DNA of 64,000 nucleotides, taken from contig NC_086258.1 of assembly GCF_021018805.1 (NCBI RefSeq), positions 21,466,692 to 21,530,691 on the forward strand, read 5' to 3'. This document shows, piece by piece, positions 41,159 to 51,945 of this stretch. Source of the stretch: Prinia subflava. Its lineage: Eukaryota > Chordata > Aves > Passeriformes > Cisticolidae. Numbering within the stretch: the first letter of the stretch is position 1; each line of letters starts with the position of its first letter. The position numbers and the translations under genes were made by a program. Under the pieces are notes generated by a model that was not told the origin of the DNA, searched no databases, and was given only the letters and a program-made list of their open reading frames with translations.

Positions 41159-43055
41159 CTCCAGGTCCCTGCCAGCCTTCCCTTGCTGCAGTGCCACCTC
41201 TCCCCCAGGCATGACAGGAGTGACTCTTCCACAAGAATCAGGTCGTGTTTGAGTCAGCTCACAAAGGTCAGGAGCAGGCAGGGTTTTCTTCTGGTGAGAA
41301 ACTCCCCGTGGCATTGGAGAGGCTGATTCCAATCTAGGCACCACAGAGGAGTTGTCTGCAACATTTCCCAAGTCTTTATTTTGCGGGGAAGCAGTGAAAT
41401 GGATTTTCAAGCAATCCCTTCTTTCACCCGCTGATTCTTTGCTAGTAACATGTATTTAATTCCAGAGCAGTGTGTTCCCAGAGTGTCTGGAAGGTAAATG
41501 AGAAACTTTTGCTATTCAGAAGGAAAAATAAAATGTCTTTCACAGCTGCTGCCTATTCTTATGATTGTTGCTACTCCAAACAAGTTTGCCTGCAATGTGA
41601 AATAAATGTCCTCATTTATAATACTTGGAAATCACAAAAGAAGCAGGTGAAGGCTTCCTAGGAAAGAGACTGCAGGAACGAGAGGAACAGCAATTACAGA
41701 GAACAGGCACTGAGATGCTTTGGGATGGTTTTGCACTGGGAAAGTGGAAATGGCTGTGACAGGAATGTCTCAGGAAGGGTAAGAGCCTGGAGATTCCCTC
41801 CTGACCCCATCCAAAGGGTGCCATCAGGGAAGGAGGAAGGGCAGGGCTCTGAAAGGTCATTCGTGGATCTATTGTTTCAAAGGAGATGTATCAGCATTAA
41901 AAACTGGGATGAAAAGTGACACGTAACTTCCAGGTCCCTCCCAATGCAGCCCATTCCGTGCCTGTGACACTGAAGGCAGCTCTGCTGAGCACAGGGGCGG
42001 TCTGGGGTGATCCCAGTGCAGTGTCAGCATTTTCCTGCCTTTCCCAGGAATGCTCCAGAGGGCTGACAGTGCCCACAGGGACACCCCCGAGTCTCTGCAG
42101 CTGGAGCTGTAATTGAAACAGGATCTGTGGCCATTCCTGCTCAAACCTTCCCCGTTCTTCTGTGAACAGAGCATTTTTAATTAACGTGCAATTTCAAAGG
42201 CTGCAAGACTTCCTAAATCAATGCAAATTCTGTGTTTGTACAGGAGGAGGAGGAGGGGGATTTCAGAGCCCACTCTGTGAGGGATGAATATCATCTCATG
42301 GCTGCTTCAGTGCACAGCTGTCTGCTCAGGGATGGATTTCTGGCCATCAAACATTGCCTTTGATGCTGTCAGACAGCTTTGCCATGTTTGATCCTGATTA
42401 CCCTGAGCATCCCACCGTGGGCTGGGGTGGAATTAGACGGGAAAGGATCCCAGCAATTTATTCCACATAGCAATTGTCCCGTGAAGTATTTCTGTGGATG
42501 AAGTCACAGCTCAGCCGGATTTCAGCCCACAAACACTGGACTGAAATGGGTTTCTTATGGGTTTCTCATGGGTTCAAGGGTCTTCTCCCTTGAATCCCTA
42601 ATCCTGGGCCTGCTCCATGTGCCCCTGCCTGTCAGGGTGGGGCAAGTGGCTCTTCAGAAGTCCCTAAAATGAGCAGAGGAGGAGCAGTTTCTCTGCTAAA
42701 ATACAATGAGAGATCCAGCACAGAACCAGGTGAGTGCTCATTGCACTGTCCACAGACAGAGGGAAGATCATTTGGATTGCTCTTCATCCTTTTCTTTCTC
42801 CTTTCTCCTTCTCCTCCTTCTCTAAAGGAAGTTAAGAAAGAACAGCTCAGTCCTAAACCACCAAAGCCTGAGCTCCATAAAGTGATGGCACTGGGCTCCT
42901 CCAGGTGCTCCCAGCTGACTCCAGAGGAACATCCTGCACCCAGCTCTGGGCTCTGCAGGTTCCCCCACTCCTTGCAGAAGCAGAATTCAAGCCCCAGCTC
43001 TGCAGGTCCTCACCTGAGCCAGGCTGGGTGTGGGACATGGGACAAACCTTGCTCA
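41159..43055. other. Intergenic sequence, no gene seen
   Basis: Mixed unique sequence with AT-rich parts near 41,440-41,640 and 42,170-42,240 and a short (GGA)n run near 42,243-42,257. No exon recognised. Frames near 42,669-43,218 overlap on both strands without a domain. Confidence 0.4.
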
Positions 43056-43059
43056 CAGT

Positions 43060-43350
43060 CACAGAACTGTGGAATTGTTGAGGCTGGAATGGAACTTTAG
43101 GGTCATCACACCCGACCATCCACCCACCACTACATTCACCTCCAACCCATGTCCTCAAGTCGTTCTTTGAACACTTCCAGGCATGGTGACTAGAACTGCC
43201 CTGGGCAGCCCATTCCAATGCCTGACATCCCTCACCATGCAGGAATTTCCCCTCATGTCCAATCTAAACCTTCCCTGACTCAACTTGAGGCCATTTCCTC
43301 TCATCCTCTCACTGGGAGAAGAGACCGGCACCCCCTCACTGCAACTCCTG
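43060..43350 (-). mobile_element. CR1 LINE fragment, minus orientation
   Basis: The plus strand reads as the complement of a CR1 3' region: 'gaattgttgaggctggaatg', 'ggtcatcacacccgaccatc', 'aacacttccaggcatggtga', 'ctgggcagcccattccaatg', 'catgtccaatctaaaccttc' and 'gaggccatttcctctcatcc'. About 290 bp. This is an older, more diverged subfamily than the fragments at 25 and 47 kb. Confidence 0.9.
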
Positions 43351-43529
43351 TCAGGGACTTGCCAGGAACATCCAAGGCAGGAGGCCAAGGAGGGATGAGG
43401 TGGCTGCAGTCACCTCAGGTGTGCCCCAGAGCCAGAGGCACCTTGGGCATGAAGCTGGAGAGGGGGAGGCTCCAGGCAATGAATTATGGGCTGATACCTC
43501 CATCCGTTTCAGCTTCTGCTCCAGGAGAG

Positions 43530-43695
43530 TCCAGAGGGCTGTGGGATGGTGGTGTTTGAGGGGTTCTTGGCTTGTTCTCAGAGAAAGCTCATGGAAAAGG
43601 CACAGGGTGGGACTGTTGGGGTGTCCTGGCTGGGAGCTGGACTCAAGGACCTTTGTGGGTCCCTTCTGACTGGGGATATTCTGCAATTCCAGGAA
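43530..43695 (+). mobile_element. CR1 LINE 3' fragment
   Basis: 'gtgggactgttggggtgtcc', 'gagctggactcaaggacc', 'tttgtgggtcccttctgac' and 'gatattctgcaattcc' follow the order of a CR1 3' end similar to that at 1,535. About 160 bp. Confidence 0.75.
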
Positions 43696-46600
43696 AAGGA
43701 TCTCTGGGTGTCTCCAGCCCATTCTTCCTCTCACAGCAGGACAATCTTCAGCAGCACATCAGGTCCTCTCTGGACCCTGAAACTTCCAAGGACTGGCACA
43801 CACCTTCCCTGGGTGTCCTGCTTCAGGGTAGATTTCCCTTATTAAAAAGAGGGAAGACAGAGAAACACTGGTGTGAAGAGGCTTCCCAAACACTGCCTAA
43901 AGCAGTGGGTGAAACCCACTCCAGCCAGATCCAGCTGTTCCTCACAGCTGGGACCATAACATCTCACTGGCTGGTTTTCCAGCATGTCCCAGTCAGACCT
44001 TGCCAAAAATTTAGGAATGTGCAGTCCCCTAAGCAGTTCTGGGTGTTAGGAACTGCACAAAAGCAGCATTGAAGGTATTTCATTTTTCTCATCCCCAATT
44101 CTCCATGAGAGGGAAAATACAGAAAGCAGAGTTCTCCTCATCAGTCTCAGATGAAGGACTGTATTATCCATTAAAAGTCTCAGATTTAATGATCCTGCTT
44201 TGTCTGCACCTCTTTGGCTCATCACAATATTGTCATTTATATTTATGAGATTAGAGAGAGATTTAACATGTTATGAACTTCACAAATCCTCGGATTAGAA
44301 AAAAAAAGAAAAAAAAGAAAAAAAAAAAAAGGAAGAGCTTTTTATTTTGAGTTTATGAATGAAACAAACGAAGCCAAATATCGAGGTGGAGGGCAAGAAG
44401 AATGAGTCCTGGTGGGCAGAGAAAAGCGGGAAAGAACAGGAGTTCCATTCTGGCTTCAGTGTGGGAATGTCTTCCAGGAGGCCAGTTCATCAGTGCCAGG
44501 CAAACTGCTGAGATTAAGTGGAGTGATCTCCCTGGGACAAAACACCTGGAAAACCCCAGCTGGTGGCCTCCTGGGTTGAACAGAGCATGGATGAACATTC
44601 CTTCTAATTGGATGATTTCCCTCCTGCCTGATGTGTCACCAGGAACTCCTGGCCTGCTCCTTTACCAAGGAAACTTCTCAGGCTTGCCACACTCTGCTCT
44701 GCTTCTCACTAATCCTTTGGCCTTTTGCCAGGTTTTTTGGTCAAAAATATTGGAAAAGCCTAACAGCTGACAGTGTGGATAACTCAGATCCAGGCTTGTA
44801 CAAAGAACAGGAGCTCTGAAGGTCCCAGCCTTGATTTCCTCACTTATTTATCCTCTACATTCTACCAAACCATTCTCTGTGACTTTGACCCAAAGCATCT
44901 CCTGAAATCCCAGATCCTGGCAATCCAAAGACTTGAGTGCAAGCCCCAAGGTCTGCCCACCCTCTCCTGGCTGTGCCAGGCCCAGCAGCCATTCCTGGGG
45001 AACTCGAGGCAGGTGAGGGTCCCCATGCCTGGGACAGGTCTTCCACACCAGGACCTGGGACATTTGAAGGGTTCTGAAGGGCTGGGGGCCACGGGATTGA
45101 GGGAGAACACAAATCCTGGATTCTGGAGCTGGTTGACATCTCACCACTGACAGAAGTCCTGCCAGGCCTGGATCTCGTTCATCCTTTGCCTTCTGTGTGT
45201 GCAGGAGCCACGACTCCCCTCCAGACCTGCAGCTCCTTCTCCTGGGCACAGCCAGTCCCTTCCCCACCACAGCAGTGCCAAACTCATCTCCACCATCCTC
45301 CTTCCAGGCCCTCTATATCCTGCAATCCCTGCTCACAGCACTTTGGATCAGCCTGGAAAAGCACTGGCTCCGTTTCTGGGTCAGAACCTGTGGAAATCTG
45401 CATCTTCCACACTCATGGCTTTGAAAGCTCAGCTCCAGCTGGGAGGGGAGTGACCTTTCCAGAGCAGAAGGATCCTTTCTGAAGCTGCCAGGAGAGCATT
45501 TTGTTCTTGCACTGCTGAGCCCTCTCTTAGAGGGCTGTGGGCTGACTTTTCCCCTTCCCCTACTTTTATTATTTTTCTTTGCCTTGAAATGACAGCCAGA
45601 CTAGGAAGAGAAAAGCAAAATGAAAAAAAAGAAAGAACTTTTTCAGGCAAAGTATGAAAGAAAATGCAGCGAAGTAGTGCAGAGCAGGCCTTGCCTGTGT
45701 GACCAGACCCTCCTCAGGTTGTCCACAACCTTCCTGGAGGGATGTGGCAGGGAGTAGGGAGCCTCTGTGTGACTGGGAATGTTCCTTCTCTCCGTCTCCA
45801 TGGGCACATGGATGATGCTGTCCTCGCCTGCAGTGGCTCCACAGGACACATCACCCTGCCACACTGACAGCTCCATTTTGCTCCCACTCCGAGACGATCT
45901 GCAGGAAAAAAAAAAAAAAAAAAAAAAAAAAGATGCAAAAGCAAGAAATTTGTGTCAATGGTGTTTGGCTGTGGCCCAAGCCCAGGAACACAGCAGGCGT
46001 GGGAGCTCCCTTGGATGTTTTTGCTTGATGAACGCCCACTTGAAACGGCTGAGGAATTTCAATATTTGGACAGATGGCTGGATTCCCAAAGCCGAGTTTA
46101 AAATACATATGGAAGCTCTTCAGAAATCACAGTCTCTTCCTTTGCTGGGAGTTGTTTCTTGGAAGAAAATATTTTTCCTTTTTTGTTGTCTGAATGACCA
46201 CAGTTGGGAACCTCTTCCCACCATTGGGTGCACTGGACCTGAGATCATTTCCTTACTTGTGTCGCCCTCCAGGTTATTGGGAAGAGCTGTCCTTGGGATC
46301 ACTGCTTTTAAAACAGACTGGATTTTGTCTGCAATCAAGGAGAGCTCTGGTATCACCAGGTAACAAACTCTGATAGGCTCATTTCCACATAAATCATATC
46401 CAAACTCTCCATTTTCTCATAAATTATATCCAAACTCTCCATTTTCCCATGAATCCTATCCACACTCTCCATCTGGCCGCACTTGCAAAGCAAGGAAGAA
46501 AATTATACCATCACAAAGGGTAAAGTGATAAAAAAGGAGGAGAAAAAAAATTGGTATGAGAAGAAAATAATGAACATTTAACCTTCCTCCCGGTCAGTGC

Positions 46601-46894
46601 CATTCTTCTGATAACAAGAAAGAACAACAAAACTAAGAGGGAAACAAACTTTTTAGGTCAAATCTGTGATTTCATGACTAGGAGGCCGAGCAAACTCCCC
46701 AACCTGTGCAAATCACATCAGGCCCTGGGAGTTTCTCACCCTGCATGGCTCAGTCTCATTGATGGAATTGCTATTCTTTGTTCATCTTAGGCTTTTAGTG
46801 TTTAAAGTCCTCTCAGAGACTTAAATTGCCAAAACAAAACTGGGAGACAACCTACAAATCAGAGAGCAAAATGAGCTTCAACAGGATGCACTTC
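43696..46894. other. Intergenic sequence, no gene seen
   Basis: Includes an AT-rich non-repetitive patch (44,160-44,290, 'tcatttatatttatgagatt') that may be conserved, an A-rich simple tract (44,299-44,331), and a poly-A run near 45,906-45,930. The 194-codon plus frame at 45,779-46,363 runs through that poly-A and is not a gene. A short direct repeat of 'aaattatatccaaactctcc' type occurs three times near 46,390-46,470. Confidence 0.4.
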
Positions 46895-47480
46895 ATCAGG
46901 GAATCACAGGATTCCCTGATTTTGATTGGTTTGGACTGGAAAGGACTTAAACCCACCCAGTGCCACCCCTGCCATGGCAGGGACACCTTCCACTGTCCCA
47001 GGCTGCTCCCAGCCCTGTCCAGCCTGGGCTTGGGCACTGCCAGGGATCCAGGAGCAGCCACAGCTGCTCTGGGCACCCTGTGCCAGGGCCTGCCCATCAT
47101 CCCAGGGAGGAATGCCTTCCCAATATCCCATCCAGCCCTGCCCTGTGTCAGTCTGAATCCATTCCCTGTGTCCTGTCCCCCCATCCCTTGTCAGTTGTCT
47201 CTCCCCATCTTTCCTGCAGCTCCTTCAGGTCCTGGAAGATCACAGTGAGGTCATCCCAAAGCTTCTTCTCTCCAGGTGAGCAATCCCAGTTCTCCCAGCC
47301 TTTCCTCCCAGCAGAGCTGCTCCCTCCCCCTGCTCATCCTGGAGCCTCCTCTGGGCTCTCTGCAGCAGCTCCAGGTCCTGCCCGTGCTGCTTTGGGGCAG
47401 CTCTGCAGGTGGGCTCTCACCTGAGCACAGGGGGAGAATCTTCCTCCCTCCCTGCTGCCCACCCTGGGGCTCAGCCCAGG
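46895..47480 (-). mobile_element. CR1 LINE 3' fragment, minus orientation, about 585 bp
   Basis: The complement of a CR1 3' region begins at 'gaatcacaggattccctga' and continues through 'ccatggcagggacaccttcc' and 'ggatccaggagcagccacag' to 'ctcctctgggctctctgcag' and 'gtgggctctcacctgagcac'. It is closely similar to the plus-strand copy at 24,985-25,545 over most of its length, so the two form an inverted pair about 21 kb apart. Confidence 0.93.
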
Positions 47481-47635
47481 GCAGGGGGGGTCTGCCTGGG
47501 GCAGGTCCAGCTCTCCCCCTCAGCCCCCACAAGGTGCTGCTCTATCTGCTCATCCCAGCCTGGATGGAGCCTGGGGGTTGTACCCAACCCAGGTATGGCC
47601 CTGTAACGTGGCTGTGGGCAGGATCAAACCTCAGG

Positions 47636-47717
47636 CAGATCCTACAGATCCTATAGATCCTACAGATCCTATAGATCCTACAGATCCTACAGATCCTATA
47701 GATTCTACAGATCCTAT
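47636..47717. repeat. 10-bp tandem repeat (agatcctata/agatcctaca), eight copies
   Basis: Eight consecutive 10-bp units alternate between agatcctaca and agatcctata, with one variant (agattctaca) near the end. A (CCCT)n-like run follows at about 47,744-47,761. Confidence 0.96.
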
Positions 47718-48824
47718 GGAGCAGAGGGAGCCCTGGAGCCAGCCCTCCCTCCCTCCCTCCCAAGCAGAGTGGGACACTCACAAATCACCCGCTGCAGACA
47801 GAATCTCACTGAGGATGAAGACATTCTCTCTGTTAGCATGGAAAACATGCACTCCAAGTCTCGCTGGAGTGTAAACTGCCTGCAAGCTCTTTTTTTCCCA
47901 AGGAATGTATTTGTTCAATCCCTCTTTGATCATCCAGGGATAGAAGCCTCAGCTATGTCTGTGCACATAAAACAACTATTTTTTTTTGTGTTGCAGAGGC
48001 CCAAGCAGGTTGGTTTAATGACAGTGATTTATGGAGAGCTCCCTTTTTGGAGGCTATAATGTTAATTAATTGTTTCTGGAGGACTTGGATAAAAAGTGTA
48101 TTTACTCTTGCCACAGTCAAATGCTCAATATTTTGTGCAGTCCCCAAATCTTTCCCATGGATGTCCACAGAACAATGGTCCAGCAAACGAGGCAGCTGCA
48201 GGAGGAGATCAGACACAATTCTGAAATAGTCAATTATTTAGATTAATTAATGAGTAATGCTTCTGCATGCATTTTGCATGTCATTTGAATATTCCAAAGC
48301 CAATGCTTTCAGCTGTTACTGTGCCTCTGGCAGAGCCACAATCCTTGTAGCAGTCACAGAGAATGCTACTCTACAGAAACTTCGGGATTTCTCTGTGCCA
48401 GGAGTCCTTGGGAAACCCAGCAGCATCTCTGAGGACCAGCAGAGACTGGTGTTTAAACTGCTTCCAGGGCAGAAAAAGCTCTGTAGGTATCTCAGAGAGC
48501 AGGGAGGCATCCCTTGGGATTGGTTCTGTAAATGCCTGGAACCTGCCTTCAGATCCTTATCTGTATTCATGCACCTCCCTGCCACAAAATTATCAGGGAT
48601 TATGTGCTTTTAAAAATCCTACCGGATGCTTATTTGCATTTTTATGTGCTTGTCTGCATTAAAAAAAAAAAAAAAATCCTGGCATCCAAGTCTAAGGGAA
48701 TCCAAGGGGAATCCCCTGGTCTCTGCTCACTCCAGGACTGGGGACAGATCCACGTGTTCAGTGACTCTGCTGCTCATTTCTGGCCTGTGCAGCCATTAGG
48801 AGTCATCTTCCAGAGATCCAGAGT
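47718..48824. other. Intergenic sequence with a candidate conserved block
   Basis: The part 48,040-48,300 is AT-rich and non-repetitive with motifs such as 'gttaattaattgtttctgg', a SOX-like AACAATGG near 48,170, and 'gtcaattatttagattaatt'. I read it as a possible enhancer-type element. The 118-codon frame at 48,257-48,613 has no domain. A poly-A run lies at 48,660-48,676. Confidence 0.4.
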
Positions 48825-48985
48825 CCCAGCATGGTTTAGGTTGGGACAGAACTTAAGAATCACCCAGTGCCACCCCCTGCCATGGCAGGGACACCTTCCA
48901 CTGTCCCAGGCTGCTCCAAGCCCTGTCCAGCCTGGCCTTGGGCACTGTCAGGGCCTCCCCAGCCTCACAGGCTGCCACTGAATCC
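48825..48985 (-). mobile_element. CR1 LINE 3' fragment, minus orientation
   Basis: The complement of a CR1 3' end: 'ggttgggacagaacttaaga', 'ccatggcagggacaccttcc', 'ccaggctgctccaagccctg' and 'cagcctggccttgggcactg'. About 160 bp. Its 5' limit is uncertain. Confidence 0.88.
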
Positions 48986-49271
48986 CACAGGAAAAAGCTC
49001 CTTGGGAATGGTCTCTGGTCCATGCTGAGCCCCAGCACTGTGACTGGAGGTCAGCACAGCTCCATGGAGTGTGCTGCTGAGCAGTGTAATAATCCATCAG
49101 TGTAAGAGTGACCCATTCCCAGACAATTCCCTGGTTTTGCTGACCTCCTTCGTCTGGATTCAGGCTGAAATTACCCAAACCAGGCTGTTGTTTCTGGGTT
49201 TTTCCACATCCAAGCCTGCAGAGCATCCCAGAGAGCCAGGAGGGAGATAGGCTCCTCCAGGCTCCCTGCTT

Positions 49272-49370
49272 AGAGTCATGGAATCGTCAGGGTTGGAAAA
49301 CACTTCTCATTCTTCACTGAGGCCAACTGTCAACCCAGCACTCCCAACCAGGCAACTCCTTCCCTCTGCC
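49272..49370 (-). mobile_element. CR1 LINE 3' fragment, minus orientation
   Basis: 'agagtcatggaatcgtcagg', 'ggttggaaaacacttctc' and 'aactgtcaacccagcactcc' match the complement of another CR1 subfamily's 3' end. About 100 bp. Confidence 0.78.
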
Positions 49371-50349
49371 TCACCAAGACAGAGGAGGGAAACAAGCCAG
49401 GAGATGTGGGAAGACTCCTTATGCCAAGGCAGCCCTCAGCTCTCAGAATTCTCCTTCGCAAAGAGACCCAAAAAAACCAAAAAAAAACACAAAAAACAAA
49501 AAAAACCCACAAAAAACCACTTCTGCTTAGAAATGTCTAAGAAATAAAATGGAACCTGCAGGAACCCAGCAAGCTCTGCAAAGACTGAGGGAGCAGAGAG
49601 ACCAGACCAAGGCTGTTTCTGGAAGCACAAACGCTCTGCCTTGACGTGGGAATGTCCTTCAGGAGTAAAACACAAAGCTGAACATCAGGGCGTCCCAGCC
49701 TCTTTCACAGGAGCAGAGAGAGGGAGGGTGACACAACCTCACAGCCCCTCAGTGACACCTTCCCCTGTCCCCTGGCTGCCCGGGAGGAGCTTTATCCATG
49801 AGCGAGGTGATGACACCCAATACTCTCAGAGGAATGAAGGCAGTGGGAAGAAGAGGGGGTGAAGCTTGAGGCTTGAGGCAGAGGCTTGAGCCAGGGTTGA
49901 GAAGCACAAATACAAGACATGGAGAGCCACAGAAGCCCTGGAAGAAGCCCCTTGTCCCCTCTCCCTCTGCAAAGACAGCTCGGGGACCTGCAGTGAAGTC
50001 CCAGAGGACCAAAAGTTCCTTTGCTGTTGCCAGCCCAGGGCAAGTCCAGCACCGTGCAACACTGCTCTGATTCCTTGGCCATTCCTGGGCTGTCCCCTGC
50101 TCATCCCAGCTCTCTGCAGCCACTCCGGGGATCCCCCTCGCTCCCTTTGTTCCAGAAAGTCGGTCAGGATGGAGGCCTTGGGCTGATTTTCAGTCAAACC
50201 TTTCCTTACCCTGCAGACAGAGAGCCTTCAGCAGGTGGGAGTGTGTGGATGCTGACAGTCTGGTCAGAGAGAGATGTTCAAGCATCACACAGCTAGAAGG
50301 CAGTGAGAGAGAAAGTCAAATCACTTTCCCTTACACTGGTCTGAGGAGC
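49371..50349. other. Intergenic sequence, no gene seen
   Basis: Includes an A-rich tract with CAAAAAA-type repeats at 49,468-49,518. The overlapping frames at 49,749-50,296 have no domain. No RNA gene seen. Confidence 0.4.
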
Positions 50350-50755
50350 TGTGAGAAAGTTCAGTAAGAATTCAAAACAATCCTGCGCCTGGTGTTTTGC
50401 ACTTGTCGTTATTTGCAAAATAACAAAAGGGTGCCATTTCTAATCACCCAATGATGGTGAGGGGCATTGATTGAATGACCCGTGGTGTGTCTGAGCAGTC
50501 TATAAAAGATGTGATTTCTAAATGAACTTTGCTAGATGCCCTCCAAGAGGATTGGAGTCTGCACATCGCTCGTTCAGCCGTTCCCAACGCAGCCGCGACA
50601 GAGGCGGTGCCGGGCAGAACTTTCAGGGGTGCTCCTGGGAGGGGCAGCAGGTCCAGAGCTGTGCCTGCACAGGAGCCTGGATGAGATGCAGGACTCCCAG
50701 GCAGCTCTTAATAAAGCTGCTGTTTTATTGCATAGATGGAATTACAGCAGTCTTG
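50350..50755 (+). mobile_element. Probable solo LTR with promoter and polyadenylation signals
   Basis: Starts plausibly with TGTGAGAAAGTTCAG at 50,350. A TATA box TATAAAA lies at 50,501-50,507, a GC-rich R-like section follows, and AATAAA lies at 50,710-50,715 followed by 'gctgttttattgcatag'. The spacing fits a U3-R-U5 layout. The right end (about 50,750) is not certain and no duplication was found. The segment to 51,240 may be part of the same or another element. Confidence 0.55.
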
Positions 50756-51394
50756 GGGCGTGGGTAAGAAGAGCCAGCTTAAAGCTGCCAGTCACAACTG
50801 CAAGCATGAGCTTGAGAGACCCCTGAGTTCTGGTTACAATACATTTTATCTTTTCTGTGCTGAGTATGCTAATTTACAACATGCAACCGGTAAAAGACAC
50901 AAATCCTATAGAATCTACATACAGCCTATTAGAAGTCATCCATTACCATACTGTGTTACATTTTAAACACTAAAGCTCCTTTCTAGTCACCTATTTTTTT
51001 CTTCCTTGCCGCATTGGCAGGGTCCCTCCAACCTTTGGACTCTTCAGCTTGCAGAAGCATCCCTTCTGTTGGCCAATCAACAGGGACCTTCCCCTCAGCC
51101 CACTCAACAATTGTCTTTCCAGTTTTTCAGTATGACTGGCTTGGCATCTTATACATCAAAACTTGCCTTTATTTCATTTCACTTACAGGTTTCATATCCT
51201 CAAAATCTTTTGCCAAGCAATCATATCAATAAGGCTTTCCTGTTTCATCTTTCCCAACATGCCTGGAGGGGAAATTCCCAGCAAATGGGCTCCAAGGCTG
51301 ATTCCCCAGGGATGCAGGGGTGGCTGAGAAACCTGGGGGCCACTCTTGGCTCCTCCCCGAGAGCTGTCACACCTTCAGCTGCTCCAAAGAGTCA
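50756..51394. other. Sequence of unknown origin next to an LTR
   Basis: AT-rich sequence with no gene. It could hold an internal or second repeat element, but I recognise no family. Confidence 0.35.
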
Positions 51395-51605
51395 CCGTGT
51401 CCCTTCCCTCAGGAAAAAGTTTTTTACAGAAAAGGTAATAAAGTGTTGGAATGGTCTGCCCAGGGAGGTGGTGGATTCACCATCCCTGGATGTGTTTAAG
51501 AAAGACTGGATGTGGCACTGGTGCCATGGTTTAGTTGAGGTTAGGGCTGGGTTGGACTTGATGATCCTGGAGGTCTCTTCCAGCCTGGAGATTTTGTGAT
51601 CCTGC
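51395..51605 (+). mobile_element. CR1 LINE 3' fragment (older subfamily)
   Basis: 'ggaatggtctgcccagggag', 'gtggtggattcaccatccct', 'gatgtgtttaagaaagactg', 'gatgtggcactggtgccatg' and 'ggttggacttgatgatcctg' are in CR1 order. About 210 bp. Confidence 0.92.
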
Positions 51606-51851
51606 TCCATCCCACTGAATTCCCAGGCCAGGAGCCACATTTGACTCTGCCTGAGCCCCACACAGGCAGGGAGGAAAGAAAGAGCTGGCAGCTCCCAAGC
51701 TGGGCTCATTCCTTCATTTCTGAGCTCTCTCCTGACGGGCTCTTTGCATCCTCTCTGCATTTTCTTTATTCCCCAGCTGTTCCTCAGGCTGTGTCTGACC
51801 AGGGAGTGACCTCTACCAGCACTGGAGAGGCTCTGGCAGGCACTGCTAGAG
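51606..51851. other. Intergenic sequence, nothing recognised
   Basis: Short unique interval between a CR1 fragment and a small tandem repeat. Confidence 0.4.
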
Positions 51852-51945
51852 GAGATTTGGGATATTTTGCAGTACATTTGGGATATTTACAGTAGATTTG
51901 GGATATTTGTAGATGATTTGGGATATTTGCAGTGGATTTGGGATA
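51852..51945. repeat. Short tandem repeat, about 19-20-bp unit (gatttgggatatttgcagt)
   Basis: Five imperfect copies of 'gatttgggatatttgcagt' follow each other. Differences between copies are small. Confidence 0.88.

Noticed and set aside
45779..46363. 194-codon plus frame with a poly-lysine stretch
   Set aside because: The lysines come from a genomic poly-A run, and the rest has no domain.
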